From NCBI GenBank assembly GCA_003164035.1, contig PLRS01000073.1, positions 24,995 through 88,994 on the forward strand: DNA of 64,000 nt, in the 5' to 3' direction. The notes beneath the pieces were generated by a model. The model searched no databases. It was not told the origin of the DNA and saw only the letters and a list, made by a program, of their open reading frames with translations. Positions 1-8,565 of the stretch are shown piece by piece; the first letter of the stretch is position 1, and the number at the start of each line of letters is the position of its first letter. This stretch comes from Bryobacterales bacterium. GTDB lineage: Bacteria; Acidobacteriota; Terriglobia; Bryobacterales; Bryobacteraceae. Made by a program: the position numbers and the translations under genes.

Positions 1-107
1 TGACCACCGCCGCAGCAATAATCGATGCCCAGCTTTTCAAACACGCGGGTTGCGGCTGGGTTCTCCAGCGCAAGCTCGCCTACCGTCTTTTCCGCCGTAA
101 CGCTCAT
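1..107 (-). CDS. ric: Ric/ScdA/YtfE iron-sulfur cluster repair protein, N-terminus (partial)
   Basis: Only the first 35 codons are inside the window; the rest lies beyond position 1. The ATG at 107 follows a strong GAGGAG ribosome binding site (111-120). The peptide matches the ScdA_N (DUF542) domain, ending in the hallmark DYCCGGG (residues 29-35). Family members are di-iron proteins that repair iron-sulfur centres after nitrosative or oxidative damage in the cytoplasm. The next gene upstream on the same strand is a Crp/Fnr regulator, and a Crp-like palindrome lies about 50 bp before this start, which fits NO- or redox-controlled expression. The di-iron hemerythrin-like part cannot be checked here. 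Confidence 0.85.
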   Translation of the reverse strand, partial: MSVTAEKTVGELALENPAATRVFEKLGIDYCCGGG

Positions 108-157
108 TGTTTTTCTCCTCGATGTGACAAGCGTAAGCCGGACGGGCGGTGCGCGCC

Positions 158-173
158 TATGACTTTTGTCACA
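158..173. promoter_or_regulatory. Crp/Fnr-type operator upstream of ric
   Basis: The 16-bp sequence TATGACTTTTGTCACA is an inverted repeat with one mismatch (6-4-6). Read on the minus strand it is TGTGA-N6-TCATA, the half-site spacing of Crp-family operators. It lies about 50 bp before the ric ATG, between ric and the Crp/Fnr gene, so it is a plausible activator site for ric. Binding is inferred. Confidence 0.5.
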
Positions 174-214
174 GAGAACGCAGATTCTGGCAATCAAGCG
201 ACCGGCGCAGTTTC

Positions 215-916
215 TTAAGCCGGATCGAGTTCCGCTTCGAAAGCCTTTAGATCGGGGATCACGGCGCGGCGGCCTTCCAGCTTGAGAAGTCCTTCCGCCT
301 GCAAGCGGGAGAGATTGCGAGAAACCAGCTCGCGGACGGTCCCAAGTTGCGAGGCCAGCTCCTGGTTAGTGCCAGGCAGCGAGAACTCAACGCCCGCCGC
401 CGCGGCCGTTGCTTCGCGCTGAGCAAGATGTAACAGAAAGGACGCCAGACGATGGCGCACGGTGGTGAACGAAAGCTCTTCGATAATCCCCACCAGCCGC
501 CGCAGGCGCGCGCCGACCACCCGAAGCACCTTGAGGGCGACTTCGGGGTGCGCCAAACAGAGAGCCTGGAAATCCTGCTTCCCGACAAATAGCAGCGTGG
601 CGCGATCCACGGCGGCTCCCGAAGCCGGATAGTTGCCACCATCGAAAACCGGCACCTCAGCGACGGAGCTGCCCGGACCGTCAATGCTGAGCACCTGCTC
701 GCGGCCGGCGGCCGAACTCTTGAAGATGCGGATGTTTCCGCGCTCCACGACGTACAACCCCGCGCACGGTTCTCCCTCGCCGAAGACCATTTCTCCGGGA
801 GCGAACTGGCGCGGCACGGCGCGTTCGGCCAGGAAGTCCAGCTCCGCATCCGTCAGGCCGGAGAAGATGGCGACCTTCGCCAGCGTCCGCCGATAGTCCG
901 CGCGCGATTCTGCCAC
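215..916 (-). CDS. Crp/Fnr-family transcriptional regulator
   Basis: A 233-residue regulator with an N-terminal cyclic-nucleotide-binding-type beta roll (about 14-125), a dimerisation helix (about 130-155) and a C-terminal Crp winged helix (about 165-228) with recognition region GTVRELVSRNLSRL. There is no N-terminal cysteine cluster, so it is not an FNR-type oxygen sensor; Dnr/NnrR-like haem or NO sensing is one possibility, but no ligand can be named. The start is GTG at 916. A TACAAT box on the minus strand (929-924) ends 7 nt before it, suggesting a leaderless mRNA. The downstream same-strand neighbour is ric, the likely target. Confidence 0.85.
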   Translation of the reverse strand: MAESRADYRRTLAKVAIFSGLTDAELDFLAERAVPRQFAPGEMVFGEGEPCAGLYVVERGNIRIFKSSAAGREQVLSIDGPGSSVAEVPVFDGGNYPASGAAVDRATLLFVGKQDFQALCLAHPEVALKVLRVVGARLRRLVGIIEELSFTTVRHRLASFLLHLAQREATAAAAGVEFSLPGTNQELASQLGTVRELVSRNLSRLQAEGLLKLEGRRAVIPDLKAFEAELDPA

Positions 917-970
917 GGAGCCTATTGTAGCGAACCCATCGGCGGATGCCGCCGTTCGAACCCGAGGCCC

Positions 971-2773
971 CTAATCCCGGGTGGCCCTGGCGCGGCCTCC
1001 AAATGGAAGGCGCAGTCGCAGCACTCGTTCGCGCTGCCGTTCTTCGTGCAGGTTTCGGACTCTGGCGAGCAGGAGATCGTCGAGCGAAATCATCCCGGAC
1101 AGTTGCCGGTTATCGCGGTCGACCACTGGAAACCTGGTGAGACCAGTCTCAGCCATACGCATAACGGCGGCGCGCAGCGGCTCATCGGGATAAGCCACGA
1201 CGGGTTCTCTCAGCACGTCGGCAAGAGACGCTTCCGCCGCCGGCCATTCGGTCAATTTGCGCAACTGTTTGCGCGTAACCACCCCCTTCACGCGCTTCTC
1301 CCGATCCACCACGGGATAGAGATGCTGCCCGCGCTGTGCCGGCGCGCGAATCAGGACGTGCCGCAGATCGTCGATGGTCGCCTCGGCCGGAAGCGCCACG
1401 AGCTTCGTTCGCATCGCCTCCCGCACGAACAGAACCTCGAGCGGATCGGTGGCATATTCGCGCGTCAGGTGGAACCCCCGTCGCGCGACCTTTTCCGTTA
1501 GTATGGACCGTTTCAGCAGCAGCACCGTGGTGCCGTGCGCCAGCATGGCAGCCACCAGCAAGGGAAGCAGCACATTCACGTCATAAGTCAGTTCGAACGC
1601 AAAGAGAATCGCCGTGAACGGCGCCCTCATGGTCCCGCCCAGGATCGCTCCCATGCTGACCAGGGGCCAGAATCCAGCGCCTTCGTTGGGCAAGAAGATC
1701 GCCTCCACGCCCCCCAGCGCCGCCCCCATCATCAGCAGAGGCGCCAGCACTCCGCCGGAAGTGCCCGAACCCAACGAGATCACCCAGATGGCCGATTTGA
1801 CCAGTAGCACGCCGGCGATCACGGCGCGCGGCACATCGCCTTGTAACAGAACCTGGATGGTGTCATACCCAACGCCCAGCGCCTGCGGGAAGACCATGCC
1901 CCCCAATCCGACCGCCAGGCCGCCGATCGCGGGCCACCACATCCAGTGGATCGGCAGCTTCAGGAACGCGTCTTCGGCGGCGTAGACACCAATGGTGAGG
2001 AGCGCGGAGAGGCCGCCTGCCAGCAGGCCGGCGAGGACACATCCCAGAAGCCCCAGCGGACCGATGAAGATGGCGTGGTGCGGCACCGGAAAGAGCGGGC
2101 CCAGGCCGAGAATGTACCGTCGCGCCGCGCCGGCGGTCGCACTCGCCAGAGCCACCGGAATCGCGCTCCGCGGCTTCCATTCGAACAGTAACAACTCAAC
2201 CGCCAGCAGCGCGGCCGCGATGGGTGTCGCGAATGTGGCGGACATCCCAGCGGCCGCACCGGCGACCAGCAGCGTTTTTCGTTCGGCCGCCGTCAGTCGA
2301 AAGAGCTGTGCGATGACGCTTCCCATCGCGCCGCCCGTCATGATGATCGGACCCTCGGCGCCGAAAGGGCCGCCCGATCCAATCGAGATCGCGGCGGAAA
2401 TGGGTTTCAGCACCGCCAGCCGCGGCGGCACTTTGCTTCCGTTGATTAGAATCGATTCGAGCGCTTCAGGAATGCCGTGACCGCGAATACGTTCTGAACC
2501 GTATCGCGCCATGAAACCGATGACGAGACCGCCCGCCACGGGGATGAGCACCGCGAACCAGCCGAGGTGGTTGGCCGCGGGAGAAACGAACACCGTGCTG
2601 GCGCGTCCGTAGTAAAAAACGTTGGTAAAGAAAGCAATCAGCCGCAGCAACGCCCACGCGACGAACGTGCTCAAGATGCCGATACCGATCGCCGCCACCG
2701 AAAGAGGGACCGCGCGCGCCGTAGTCGTAAAATCGCCCAATACCCGCGAATGTTCGCTGGGGCGGTTGCTCAT
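971..2773 (-). CDS. ClC-family chloride channel/transporter with C-terminal CBS pair
   Basis: About 600 residues: the multi-helix ClC core (about 20-430) followed by two CBS domains (about 445-585). Core motifs are visible: GPFGAEGP with the gating glutamate (E140) and GSGTSGGVLAP for the later filter loop. The first filter loop reads GHGIPE instead of GSGIPE, so the chloride-coordinating serine is a histidine (H99), and the E. coli E203 proton-glutamate position appears to be leucine. Whether it is a channel or an exchanger cannot be decided. I chose the ATG at 2773, which overlaps the marR stop as ATGA; an in-frame extension to 2914 would run through marR. The CBS pair may bind adenine nucleotides. 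Confidence 0.9.
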   Translation of the reverse strand: MSNRPSEHSRVLGDFTTTARAVPLSVAAIGIGILSTFVAWALLRLIAFFTNVFYYGRASTVFVSPAANHLGWFAVLIPVAGGLVIGFMARYGSERIRGHGIPEALESILINGSKVPPRLAVLKPISAAISIGSGGPFGAEGPIIMTGGAMGSVIAQLFRLTAAERKTLLVAGAAAGMSATFATPIAAALLAVELLLFEWKPRSAIPVALASATAGAARRYILGLGPLFPVPHHAIFIGPLGLLGCVLAGLLAGGLSALLTIGVYAAEDAFLKLPIHWMWWPAIGGLAVGLGGMVFPQALGVGYDTIQVLLQGDVPRAVIAGVLLVKSAIWVISLGSGTSGGVLAPLLMMGAALGGVEAIFLPNEGAGFWPLVSMGAILGGTMRAPFTAILFAFELTYDVNVLLPLLVAAMLAHGTTVLLLKRSILTEKVARRGFHLTREYATDPLEVLFVREAMRTKLVALPAEATIDDLRHVLIRAPAQRGQHLYPVVDREKRVKGVVTRKQLRKLTEWPAAEASLADVLREPVVAYPDEPLRAAVMRMAETGLTRFPVVDRDNRQLSGMISLDDLLLARVRNLHEERQRERVLRLRLPFGGRARATRD

Positions 2774-3210
2774 GACGCCATTGCCCTCCGGCTGTGCCGC
2801 AGCACCGAATTCAGCGACTGCGCCAATTCGGGGCCAGACCGCTCGAGCTCGGTGCGATGCGCCAGTGCGAGTTTGCGAAGGATAGCGCGGCCGGCCGGCG
2901 TCAGCCGAACCCAAACTTCGCGCCTATCCCGGGCTCCGGGGCGCCGCACGATCGCGCCCGCAAGCTCGAGGCGGTTTACCAGTTCCACGGCGCTGTGGTG
3001 CTGAATGAACAATCTCGAGGCAATCTCCCGGATCGTCGGGTTGGCGCCCTCCGGCAGGCCGTGCACGGCAAGCAGCAGTTGATGTTGCCGCGCCTCAATG
3101 CCGTGTTCCTTCGCGGTAGCTTCGCTGAAATGGAGGAACCGCCGGATCTGCCTGCGGAACTCGGCCAGATCGCGATACTGGCCGGGAGTCAGATCGCCCG
3201 CTTTGCTCAC
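2770..3210 (-). CDS. MarR-family transcriptional regulator
   Basis: A 146-residue winged-helix regulator of normal MarR length. The helix-turn-helix and wing are at about 60-105 (IREIASRLFIQHHSAVELVN, then RRPGARDRREVWVRLT in the wing). Start is GTG at 3210. Its stop overlaps the ClC start as ATGA, so the two are translationally coupled and the regulator probably controls the channel and itself. A perfect 13-bp inverted repeat just upstream (3217-3229) is a candidate operator. The inducing ligand is unknown. Confidence 0.88.
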   Translation of the reverse strand: MSKAGDLTPGQYRDLAEFRRQIRRFLHFSEATAKEHGIEARQHQLLLAVHGLPEGANPTIREIASRLFIQHHSAVELVNRLELAGAIVRRPGARDRREVWVRLTPAGRAILRKLALAHRTELERSGPELAQSLNSVLRHSRRAMAS

Positions 3211-3216
3211 ATTTGT

Positions 3217-3229
3217 ATCGTATCACGAT
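3217..3229. promoter_or_regulatory. Candidate MarR operator
   Basis: ATCGT-ATC-ACGAT is a perfect 5-3-5 palindrome whose near edge is 7 bp upstream of the marR GTG, within the likely promoter. Position and symmetry fit autorepression by the adjacent MarR protein; this is inferred. Confidence 0.4.
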
Positions 3230-3408
3230 CTATTATGGAAATTTCCACAGACGCGGCGTCGAAGGCGGGAAAGACTGTCGATAACCGCGCTTGAACTAAG
3301 CCGCTATCGCGGCAGAAGACCTCGTGGCACTCGACATGGTCCAGTCCCAGTCGCGTCGGCGAAGCTCCAAAGTGTGGCGGCAGCCGAGGGCCCGATGGCG
3401 GACATGGG

Positions 3409-5160
3409 CTAGAATTCGCTGGCGAGAATGCCGCGGCGCTCCAGCTCATCGAGGTACGCGTCGTCCGGTTGGGCGGCGGGCAATTCGAGGAAGCGGTCGG
3501 GGCCGGCGAGGTCGCGGGCGGCGGATTGGAGGGGCAAGGAAGCCTTACCTTCGGCGGCGACGATGACGATCTGGCCGGCGGTGAGGGCGGCGGCGGCAAT
3601 GGGAGCGAGGTGCTCGCCGGCGGCGGCGGCATCCAGCACCTGGGTTATGGCGCCGCGCTCGAACAGAGCGCGCTCCAGACGGCTGGCGGCATCCCAGCCG
3701 GCGGCCATCCAGACGAGGGCGGCGGTGTGGCCGTGGCGCTCGGCGCGTTCGGCGGCGGTGACGGGTGCCGAGGGGTCGCCGGTAGCGGTGCGTCCGGGGT
3801 GGCGGGTGCGCGGGTCCGAGATCATTCCGGCGGCGATGGTTTCATTCGAGAGGGGATCGATGAGGATGAACGCGCCGGTGACGCGATTGCGGCGGTAGGG
3901 ATCGACAAACAGGGGCTTGCGGGTTTCGACGACGACGGCGCCGATTTCGTTGAGCCGCAGTTCGGTGGCGGGCTCCTGGGCAAGCGTATTTACGTCGAAG
4001 CGGTAGCGGATGGCACGCACCCGGACCCGAACCTCCTGGGTGGTGTGCTTGATGAGGTAATCGCGTTTGAGATCGAGCGGCGTGTGGCTCATCCAGACCA
4101 GGCGGGCATCGAGGGTACGGGTGAGGAGGGGCGGGCAGGCCGGATCGACCAGCATGTCGCCGCGGCTGATATCGAGCTCGTCGTCGAGGCAGACGGCGAC
4201 CGAGAGCGGAGCGAAGGCGCAGGGCAGGTCGCCATCGTAGGTGGCGATGGATTTGATGCGCGAAGTGCGTCCGGAAGGCAGCACCATGACGGTTTCGCCG
4301 GGGGTGAGAATGCCCGAGGCCACCTGGCCGGCGTAACCGCGGAAATTCTGGTCGGGGCGGATGACGCACTGCACGGGGAAGCGCATTTCGGCGAGATTGC
4401 GGTCGGCGGCGATAGGGGCGGTTTCCAGGTGGCTGAGAAGGCTCTCGCCGTGGAACCATGGCATGCGGGTGCTTCTCAAGACCACGTTATCGCCGAGCAG
4501 GGCGGAGATGGGAATGAAGATCAGGTCGTGAAGGCCCAGTGGAGCGGCGAAGCGGGTGAACTCCTGGCGGATGGCCTCGAAGACGTCCTGGCGCCAATCG
4601 ACCAGATCCATTTTGTTGACCGCGGCCACGATGTGGGGAATGCCGAGCAGGGACGCAATGAAAGCGTGGCGGCGGGACTGCGGCAGCACGCCGTTGCGGG
4701 CGTCGACCAGCACGATGGCCAGATTGGCGGTGGAAGCGCCGGTGGCCATGTTGCGGGTGTACTGCTCGTGCCCGGGCGTATCGGCGATGATGAACTTGCG
4801 CCGGGGGGTTTCGAAATAGCGGTAGGCGACATCGATGGTGATGCCCTGCTCGCGTTCGGCGCGAAGGCCGTCGGTGAGGAGGGCGAAATCCACGCCGCCC
4901 GCGGTCTGGCTGGAGCGCGCCTGGGCGATCGACGCCAGTTGATCTTCGTAGACGCCCTTGGAATCGAACAGGAGCCGGCCGATTAGGGTGCTTTTGCCAT
5001 CGTCGACGCTGCCGGCGGTGGAGAAGCGCAGCAGCTCTTTGTCCCGCTCCTGGTGAAGGAAGCTTTCGAGGGCCGCCTCGCGGTCGGGCGAAGGGGTGGC
5101 GCCGGGGGTTTGGGAGACGGCGGCCGGGCGCCAATCCCATAAGGGCGCGGGCGTGTCCAT
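3409..5160 (-). CDS. cysN: Sulfate adenylyltransferase large subunit CysN with degenerate CysC-like C-terminus
   Basis: A 583-residue protein. The N-terminal GTPase drives ATP sulfurylase (sulfate plus ATP to APS) together with CysD and carries GSVDDGKST (about 50-58), DTPGHEQY and NKMDLVD. Beta-barrel domains follow to about 450. Residues 471-583 resemble a shortened APS kinase (CysC): ERAERHGHTAALVW aligns with the domain start, and LTAGQIVIV and PDRFLELP with later strands. The Walker A loop GLSGAGKST is replaced by MAAGWDAAS and the substrate-binding block is missing, so kinase activity is not expected. The start ATG at 5160 overlaps the cysD stop (TGATG); an in-frame extension further upstream would lie inside cysD. 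The GTPase part looks intact. Confidence 0.9.
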   Translation of the reverse strand: MDTPAPLWDWRPAAVSQTPGATPSPDREAALESFLHQERDKELLRFSTAGSVDDGKSTLIGRLLFDSKGVYEDQLASIAQARSSQTAGGVDFALLTDGLRAEREQGITIDVAYRYFETPRRKFIIADTPGHEQYTRNMATGASTANLAIVLVDARNGVLPQSRRHAFIASLLGIPHIVAAVNKMDLVDWRQDVFEAIRQEFTRFAAPLGLHDLIFIPISALLGDNVVLRSTRMPWFHGESLLSHLETAPIAADRNLAEMRFPVQCVIRPDQNFRGYAGQVASGILTPGETVMVLPSGRTSRIKSIATYDGDLPCAFAPLSVAVCLDDELDISRGDMLVDPACPPLLTRTLDARLVWMSHTPLDLKRDYLIKHTTQEVRVRVRAIRYRFDVNTLAQEPATELRLNEIGAVVVETRKPLFVDPYRRNRVTGAFILIDPLSNETIAAGMISDPRTRHPGRTATGDPSAPVTAAERAERHGHTAALVWMAAGWDAASRLERALFERGAITQVLDAAAAGEHLAPIAAAALTAGQIVIVAAEGKASLPLQSAARDLAGPDRFLELPAAQPDDAYLDELERRGILASEF

Positions 5161-6068
5161 CAGAAATACCCTTCGCGCTTCTTCAATTCCATGGAGCCTT
5201 CGCGATCGTGATCGATGACGCGATTTTCCCGCTCGGAGCGGCGGAAAAGCATCATCTCCTGGATGATCTTGGGCAACGTGTCGGCCTGAGAGCGGATGGC
5301 TCCGGTGCAGGGCGTGCAACCGAGGGAGCGCATGCGGCACATGACGATTTCGGGCTCCTCGCCAGGGAGCAAGGGAATTTCGTGCTCCACCGGGATGAGC
5401 GAATCGCCGCGCACCACCATGCGGCGCGGGCGGGCGAAGTAGAGGGGCACGATGGGGATATTTTCCAGGTGAATGTACTGCCAGACGTCCATTTCGGTCC
5501 AATTGGAAAGGGGGAAGACGCGGATGCTCTCGCCCTTGTCAGTGTGGCTGTTGAAGAGGTTCCAGAGCTCGGGGCGCTGATTCTTGGGGTCCCACTGGCC
5601 GAAGGAATCGCGGAAGGAATAGACGCGTTCCTTGGCGCGGGATTTTTCCTCATCGCGGCGGGCGCCACCGAAGGCGGCATCGTAACCACCATCGGCCAGG
5701 GCGTCGAGCAGGGCACGGGTTTTGAGCAGGCCGCAGCACTTTTCGGTGCCGAGGCGGAACGGGCTGGCGCCCTGGGCGACGGCCTCGCGGTTGGTGTGAA
5801 CGATGAGGCGAGCCCCGATGGCGGCGCAAAAGCGATCGCGGAACTCGACCATTTCGCGGAATTTATAGGTTGTGTCGACGTGCAGCAGCGGGAAGGGAAT
5901 CTTGCCGGGATAAAAAGCCTTTTGCGCCAGGCGCACCATCACGGAAGAATCCTTGCCGATGGAATAAAGCATGACGGGGCGCTGAAACTCCGCCGTCACC
6001 TCGCGGAGGATGTGGATGCTCTCCGCCTCCAGGGCGCGCAAATGATTCAATACCAGGGGACTGCTCAT
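5160..6068 (-). CDS. cysD: Sulfate adenylyltransferase small subunit CysD
   Basis: A 302-residue ATP-PP-loop enzyme that makes adenylyl sulfate from ATP and sulfate with CysN. The modified P-loop is [10 protein letters not shown] near residue 40, followed by the family motifs [16 protein letters not shown] and [15 protein letters not shown]. Length is typical (about 300). It is the first gene of a cysD-cysN operon with a 1-nt overlap. No cysH, cysC or sulfite reductase gene is in the window. A possible 22-codon upstream reading frame overlaps its ATG. Confidence 0.95.
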   Translation of the reverse strand: MSSPLVLNHLRALEAESIHILREVTAEFQRPVMLYSIGKDSSVMVRLAQKAFYPGKIPFPLLHVDTTYKFREMVEFRDRFCAAIGARLIVHTNREAVAQGASPFRLGTEKCCGLLKTRALLDALADGGYDAAFGGARRDEEKSRAKERVYSFRDSFGQWDPKNQRPELWNLFNSHTDKGESIRVFPLSNWTEMDVWQYIHLENIPIVPLYFARPRRMVVRGDSLIPVEHEIPLLPGEEPEIVMCRMRSLGCTPCTGAIRSQADTLPKIIQEMMLFRRSERENRVIDHDREGSMELKKREGYF

Positions 6069-6133
6069 AGGTTGGTATGCCGGCGTTGGCGGCGGGCATC
6101 TCCGCCAATCCGATCTGAAAGCGGCTCTTTCAT
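6065..6133 (-). CDS. Possible 22-codon leader ORF before cysD
   Basis: The reading frame [21 protein letters not shown] has an AGGATGG ribosome-binding-like sequence upstream and ends with an ATGA overlap onto the cysD start, while cysD itself lacks a clear ribosome binding site. It could be a translational-coupling leader. It contains no cysteine or methionine run that would suggest attenuation, and conservation is unknown. Confidence 0.25.
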   Translation of the reverse strand: MKEPLSDRIGGDARRQRRHTNL

Positions 6134-6314
6134 TACTTTACCATCCTGGCGGGAGGGAGAAGCGATCCACGAGGGTGACCGGAAATGGGGAGCTGGCTTG
6201 GTGGCGACCGGATACGCGTGCGTTCGGACGACATCTGTGGCGCCCGCCACCGGTTAATTGTCGGCGAACGACTGGTTGTGGCCGCGCAGGGCTGCGGCGC
6301 GGGCCGGTGGACAG

Positions 6315-6653
6315 CTACTCGCCGCCATATTTTCCCTTGCAACGAATCACGTTCTGGCCCTTTCGTTCTGGGAGCTTACGGATCTCATCCCAGTATTCGT
6401 CGAGCACATCCGGGTCGATCTCAATCAGGCCAGGATAAAGCCGATCGCCGCCGCGCCTCTTGCATCCCGAGATCCAATACTGTTCGCCGGTGGCCGCATC
6501 GAAGTCGTTCGCTTTGAAGCCTTGCCCACCGAGCTTTCCAAAGCGGCGACCCTGATAATACACGTGATACACGGACTGACCGCTCCGGGAAGATGTCACG
6601 CGGCCAATGCGCGCAGGGCCGCTAATGCCGTCCCCCTTGAACTCGATGTACAT
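6315..6653 (-). CDS. Small conserved hypothetical protein
   Basis: A soluble protein of about 112 residues with no signal peptide or membrane segment. It resembles a widespread short family that begins MYIEFKGDG, followed by GPARIGRV, and contains GFKANDFD and GEQYWISGCKR with a C-terminal EYWDEIR. I know no experimentally supported function; annotations naming a metabolic enzyme for this family look like transferred errors. The ATG at 6653 is favoured over upstream in-frame ATGs because GAGGATC directly precedes it and the conserved sequence starts there. It lies between cysDN and a divergent comF. Confidence 0.65.
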   Translation of the reverse strand: MYIEFKGDGISGPARIGRVTSSRSGQSVYHVYYQGRRFGKLGGQGFKANDFDAATGEQYWISGCKRRGGDRLYPGLIEIDPDVLDEYWDEIRKLPERKGQNVIRCKGKYGGE

Positions 6654-6833
6654 GATCCTCGACTGCATAAGCGCTCCAATAAGCGATTCCAGAAACATTG
6701 TACTTCGCGCAGCGACTCACGGAAAAGGTCGCGGAAACGGGCTACTCCACAGCAAATAAAACACCGGGGGATTGCGATATACTATTATCTTACTTGGGGG
6801 TGGATCTTCTCGAGTAGCGGACGAGCCTCAATC

Positions 6834-7637
6834 CTGGACGTCGGCATCCTGGCAGCACGGGAGGCGTTTGGGGCTGTTTTTTCGCTTTTTTTCCCCACTG
6901 CGTGCAGGATTTGCGAGCAGCCTGTTGAGGAGGTTTCGCGGATTCCGGTTTGCCGGTCCTGCTTGAGCGAGCCGGGGCCGATGGAGGCGGAATACTTCTG
7001 TCGCGCCTGCGGGACGCCGTTTCAAAATCGATTTCCGCTGGATGAAGAAGGCCGTTGCGCGTTATGCCGCAACGGCCTTCGCGGTTTTGACGCGGCGTAC
7101 TGCTATGGCGTCTACGGGGGTGTATTGCGCCGCCTGATTCACCTGTTCAAATACAGGAAGGTGCGCAGCCTGGAAGGGCCGCTGGCGGACTATCTGTTGC
7201 GGACATTGCCGCGGGAAGTGCGGTTCGACGCCATCGTGCCGGTGCCGCTGCACTGGCGGCGGCGTTGGCGGCGCGGCTTCAACCAGTGCGAACTGCTGGC
7301 GCGGGAGGTTTCGCGAAGAACCGGGATTCCGGTAGCGAAGGCTTTGCGGCGGCCGCGGGCTTCAAAGGCCCAGGCCGGGCTCACGTTGGCGGCGCGACGG
7401 CACAACGTCAAGACGGGCTCGTTCTCGGTCGCGGCGGATGTGGCCGGACAAAGCGTCCTCCTGGTGGACGACGTTTTGACCACGGGATCGACGGCGGCTG
7501 CGTGCGCGCTGGCGCTGAAACGGGCCGGTGCGTTGCGTGTGTCGGTGATAACGGTGGCGCGGGCGGACCGGCCATGGCAAATGGCGCCGAACTCGCGCGC
7601 GGCGACAGGAGAGGGACCTGCCGGATATGGCCAGTGA
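6834..7637 (+). CDS. comF: ComF-family phosphoribosyltransferase-like protein
   Basis: ComF proteins contribute to DNA uptake and recombination-linked functions in competent bacteria. Visible parts: an N-terminal zinc-finger-like region ([24 protein letters not shown]), the conserved [17 protein letters not shown] block, and the PRPP-binding loop [16 protein letters not shown] near the C-terminus. The start is unresolved: conserved sequence begins near 6880, but no in-frame ATG, GTG or TTG exists between about 6790 and there, so I use a CTG at 6834 as a placeholder. ATT or upstream initiation, or a small sequence error, is possible. It overlaps the HNH gene by 11 nt. Confidence 0.75.
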   Translation: MDVGILAAREAFGAVFSLFFPTACRICEQPVEEVSRIPVCRSCLSEPGPMEAEYFCRACGTPFQNRFPLDEEGRCALCRNGLRGFDAAYCYGVYGGVLRRLIHLFKYRKVRSLEGPLADYLLRTLPREVRFDAIVPVPLHWRRRWRRGFNQCELLAREVSRRTGIPVAKALRRPRASKAQAGLTLAARRHNVKTGSFSVAADVAGQSVLLVDDVLTTGSTAAACALALKRAGALRVSVITVARADRPWQMAPNSRAATGEGPAGYGQ

Positions 7638-8151
7638 TCGACTGCAGCAACCTGTACTGGTGCTCAATGCCAGCTATGAACCGATCAATATCTGCGCGGT
7701 GCGGCGCGCGTTGGTGCTGGTGCTGAAGGGAGTGGCGTCGGCGGAAGAGGAATCGGTGCAATCGATTCACTCCTCGCGGGCGGCGATCCGGCTGCCTTCG
7801 GTGATCCGGTTGCTGGAGTATCGCCGAATTCCACACCAGACGCGGGCCTTGTCGCGAAAGAACATTCTGATGCGCGACCGGTACACGTGCCAATATTGTC
7901 ATCGCACGATGCCCAGCGGGGAGTTGACGCTGGATCACGTGATTCCGCGGTCACGGGCGGGAGAGTCGGCGTGGGAGAACCTGGTGGCGTGCTGCAATCC
8001 CTGCAATAACAGGAAAGGCAATCGGACTCCGGAAGAAGCGGGGATGAAACTGCTGCGGCTGCCGCGGCCGTTCAGTCTGCACACCAGCCGGCACCTGATG
8101 CGCATGTTGGGCAAGGGCGATGCCCAATGGCGCAAGTACTTGTTTTATTAA
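7627..8151 (+). CDS. HNH endonuclease family protein
   Basis: A 174-residue protein with an HNH domain at about 85-130: [29 protein letters not shown]. The paired CxxC motifs should bind a structural zinc and the DH/N residues a catalytic metal. Members of this stand-alone family are common in Acidobacteria and related phyla; their cellular role is not established. The start overlaps the comF end by 11 nt with a GGAGAGGG sequence upstream, so the two are probably co-transcribed. The domain is complete. Confidence 0.85.
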   Translation: MASDRLQQPVLVLNASYEPINICAVRRALVLVLKGVASAEEESVQSIHSSRAAIRLPSVIRLLEYRRIPHQTRALSRKNILMRDRYTCQYCHRTMPSGELTLDHVIPRSRAGESAWENLVACCNPCNNRKGNRTPEEAGMKLLRLPRPFSLHTSRHLMRMLGKGDAQWRKYLFY

Positions 8152-8230
8152 GTACAATGAGGCGGCGCGGCAGGTAGCGTAACATACCAGCGGACAGGTA
8201 CAATCCGGGAAGGGAAAGGCTGGCTGTGAA

Positions 8231-8533
8231 ATGAAGAAGCTAATGATTGCCGCGGGGCTCGTTTCGGGAATGGCGTTTTCGGCGCTGGCTGCCGACTATT
8301 CCGGGTACATTATCGACGACAGTTGTGCCGCTAAGAAGGCGATGCGGGGCAACGTAGGGTGCGCGCAAAGCTGTATCAAGCGTGGGGCCAAGGCGGTGCT
8401 GGTGACCGACGACGGCACGATTTACAAGATTACCGAACAGGACAAAGTGGTTCCGGAGGCCGGTAAGAAGGTGACCATCAGCGGCACTTTGACCGGCGAT
8501 ACGATTTCGGTCGGTTCCGTAAAGGAACAGTAA
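8231..8533 (+). CDS. Small secreted protein
   Basis: A 100-residue protein with a clear Sec signal peptide (residues 1-20, cleavage after SALA). The mature part starts ADYSGYIIDDSC and has three cysteines, a VTDDGTIYKITEQDKV strand pair and a C-terminal VTISGTLTGD, suggesting a small beta (OB-like) domain. Similar secreted proteins occur in Acidobacteria, but I cannot name a function. It converges on the chemoreceptor gene, sharing a hairpin between them. Confidence 0.75.
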   Translation: MKKLMIAAGLVSGMAFSALAADYSGYIIDDSCAAKKAMRGNVGCAQSCIKRGAKAVLVTDDGTIYKITEQDKVVPEAGKKVTISGTLTGDTISVGSVKEQ

Positions 8534-8538
8534 GAGGC

Positions 8539-8565
8539 GGTTGGGTCCGCTATTCGGACCCAACC
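8539..8565. terminator. Bidirectional hairpin terminator
   Basis: Perfect 11-bp inverted repeat GGTTGGGTCCG / CGGACCCAACC with a 5-nt loop, between the convergent secreted-protein gene (ends 8533) and chemoreceptor gene (ends 8550). There is no long T run. It overlaps the last codons of the chemoreceptor gene. Confidence 0.6.

Noticed and set aside
944..975. tRNA-like GTTCGAACC motif
   Set aside because: The flanking bases do not pair as a T-stem and no acceptor, D or anticodon arm is nearby.
2774..2914. N-terminal extension of the ClC gene
   Set aside because: It would sit wholly inside marR in another frame; the ATGA overlap gives a better start.
3469..4986. Plus-strand 505-residue open frame
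   Set aside because: It is the antisense of cysN: Gly/Ala/Asp-biased with no domain, and the sense strand has intact GTPase motifs.
6258..6833. Long N-terminal extension of ComF
   Set aside because: The extension lies antisense to the small conserved gene at 6315-6653 and shows no protein-like sequence.
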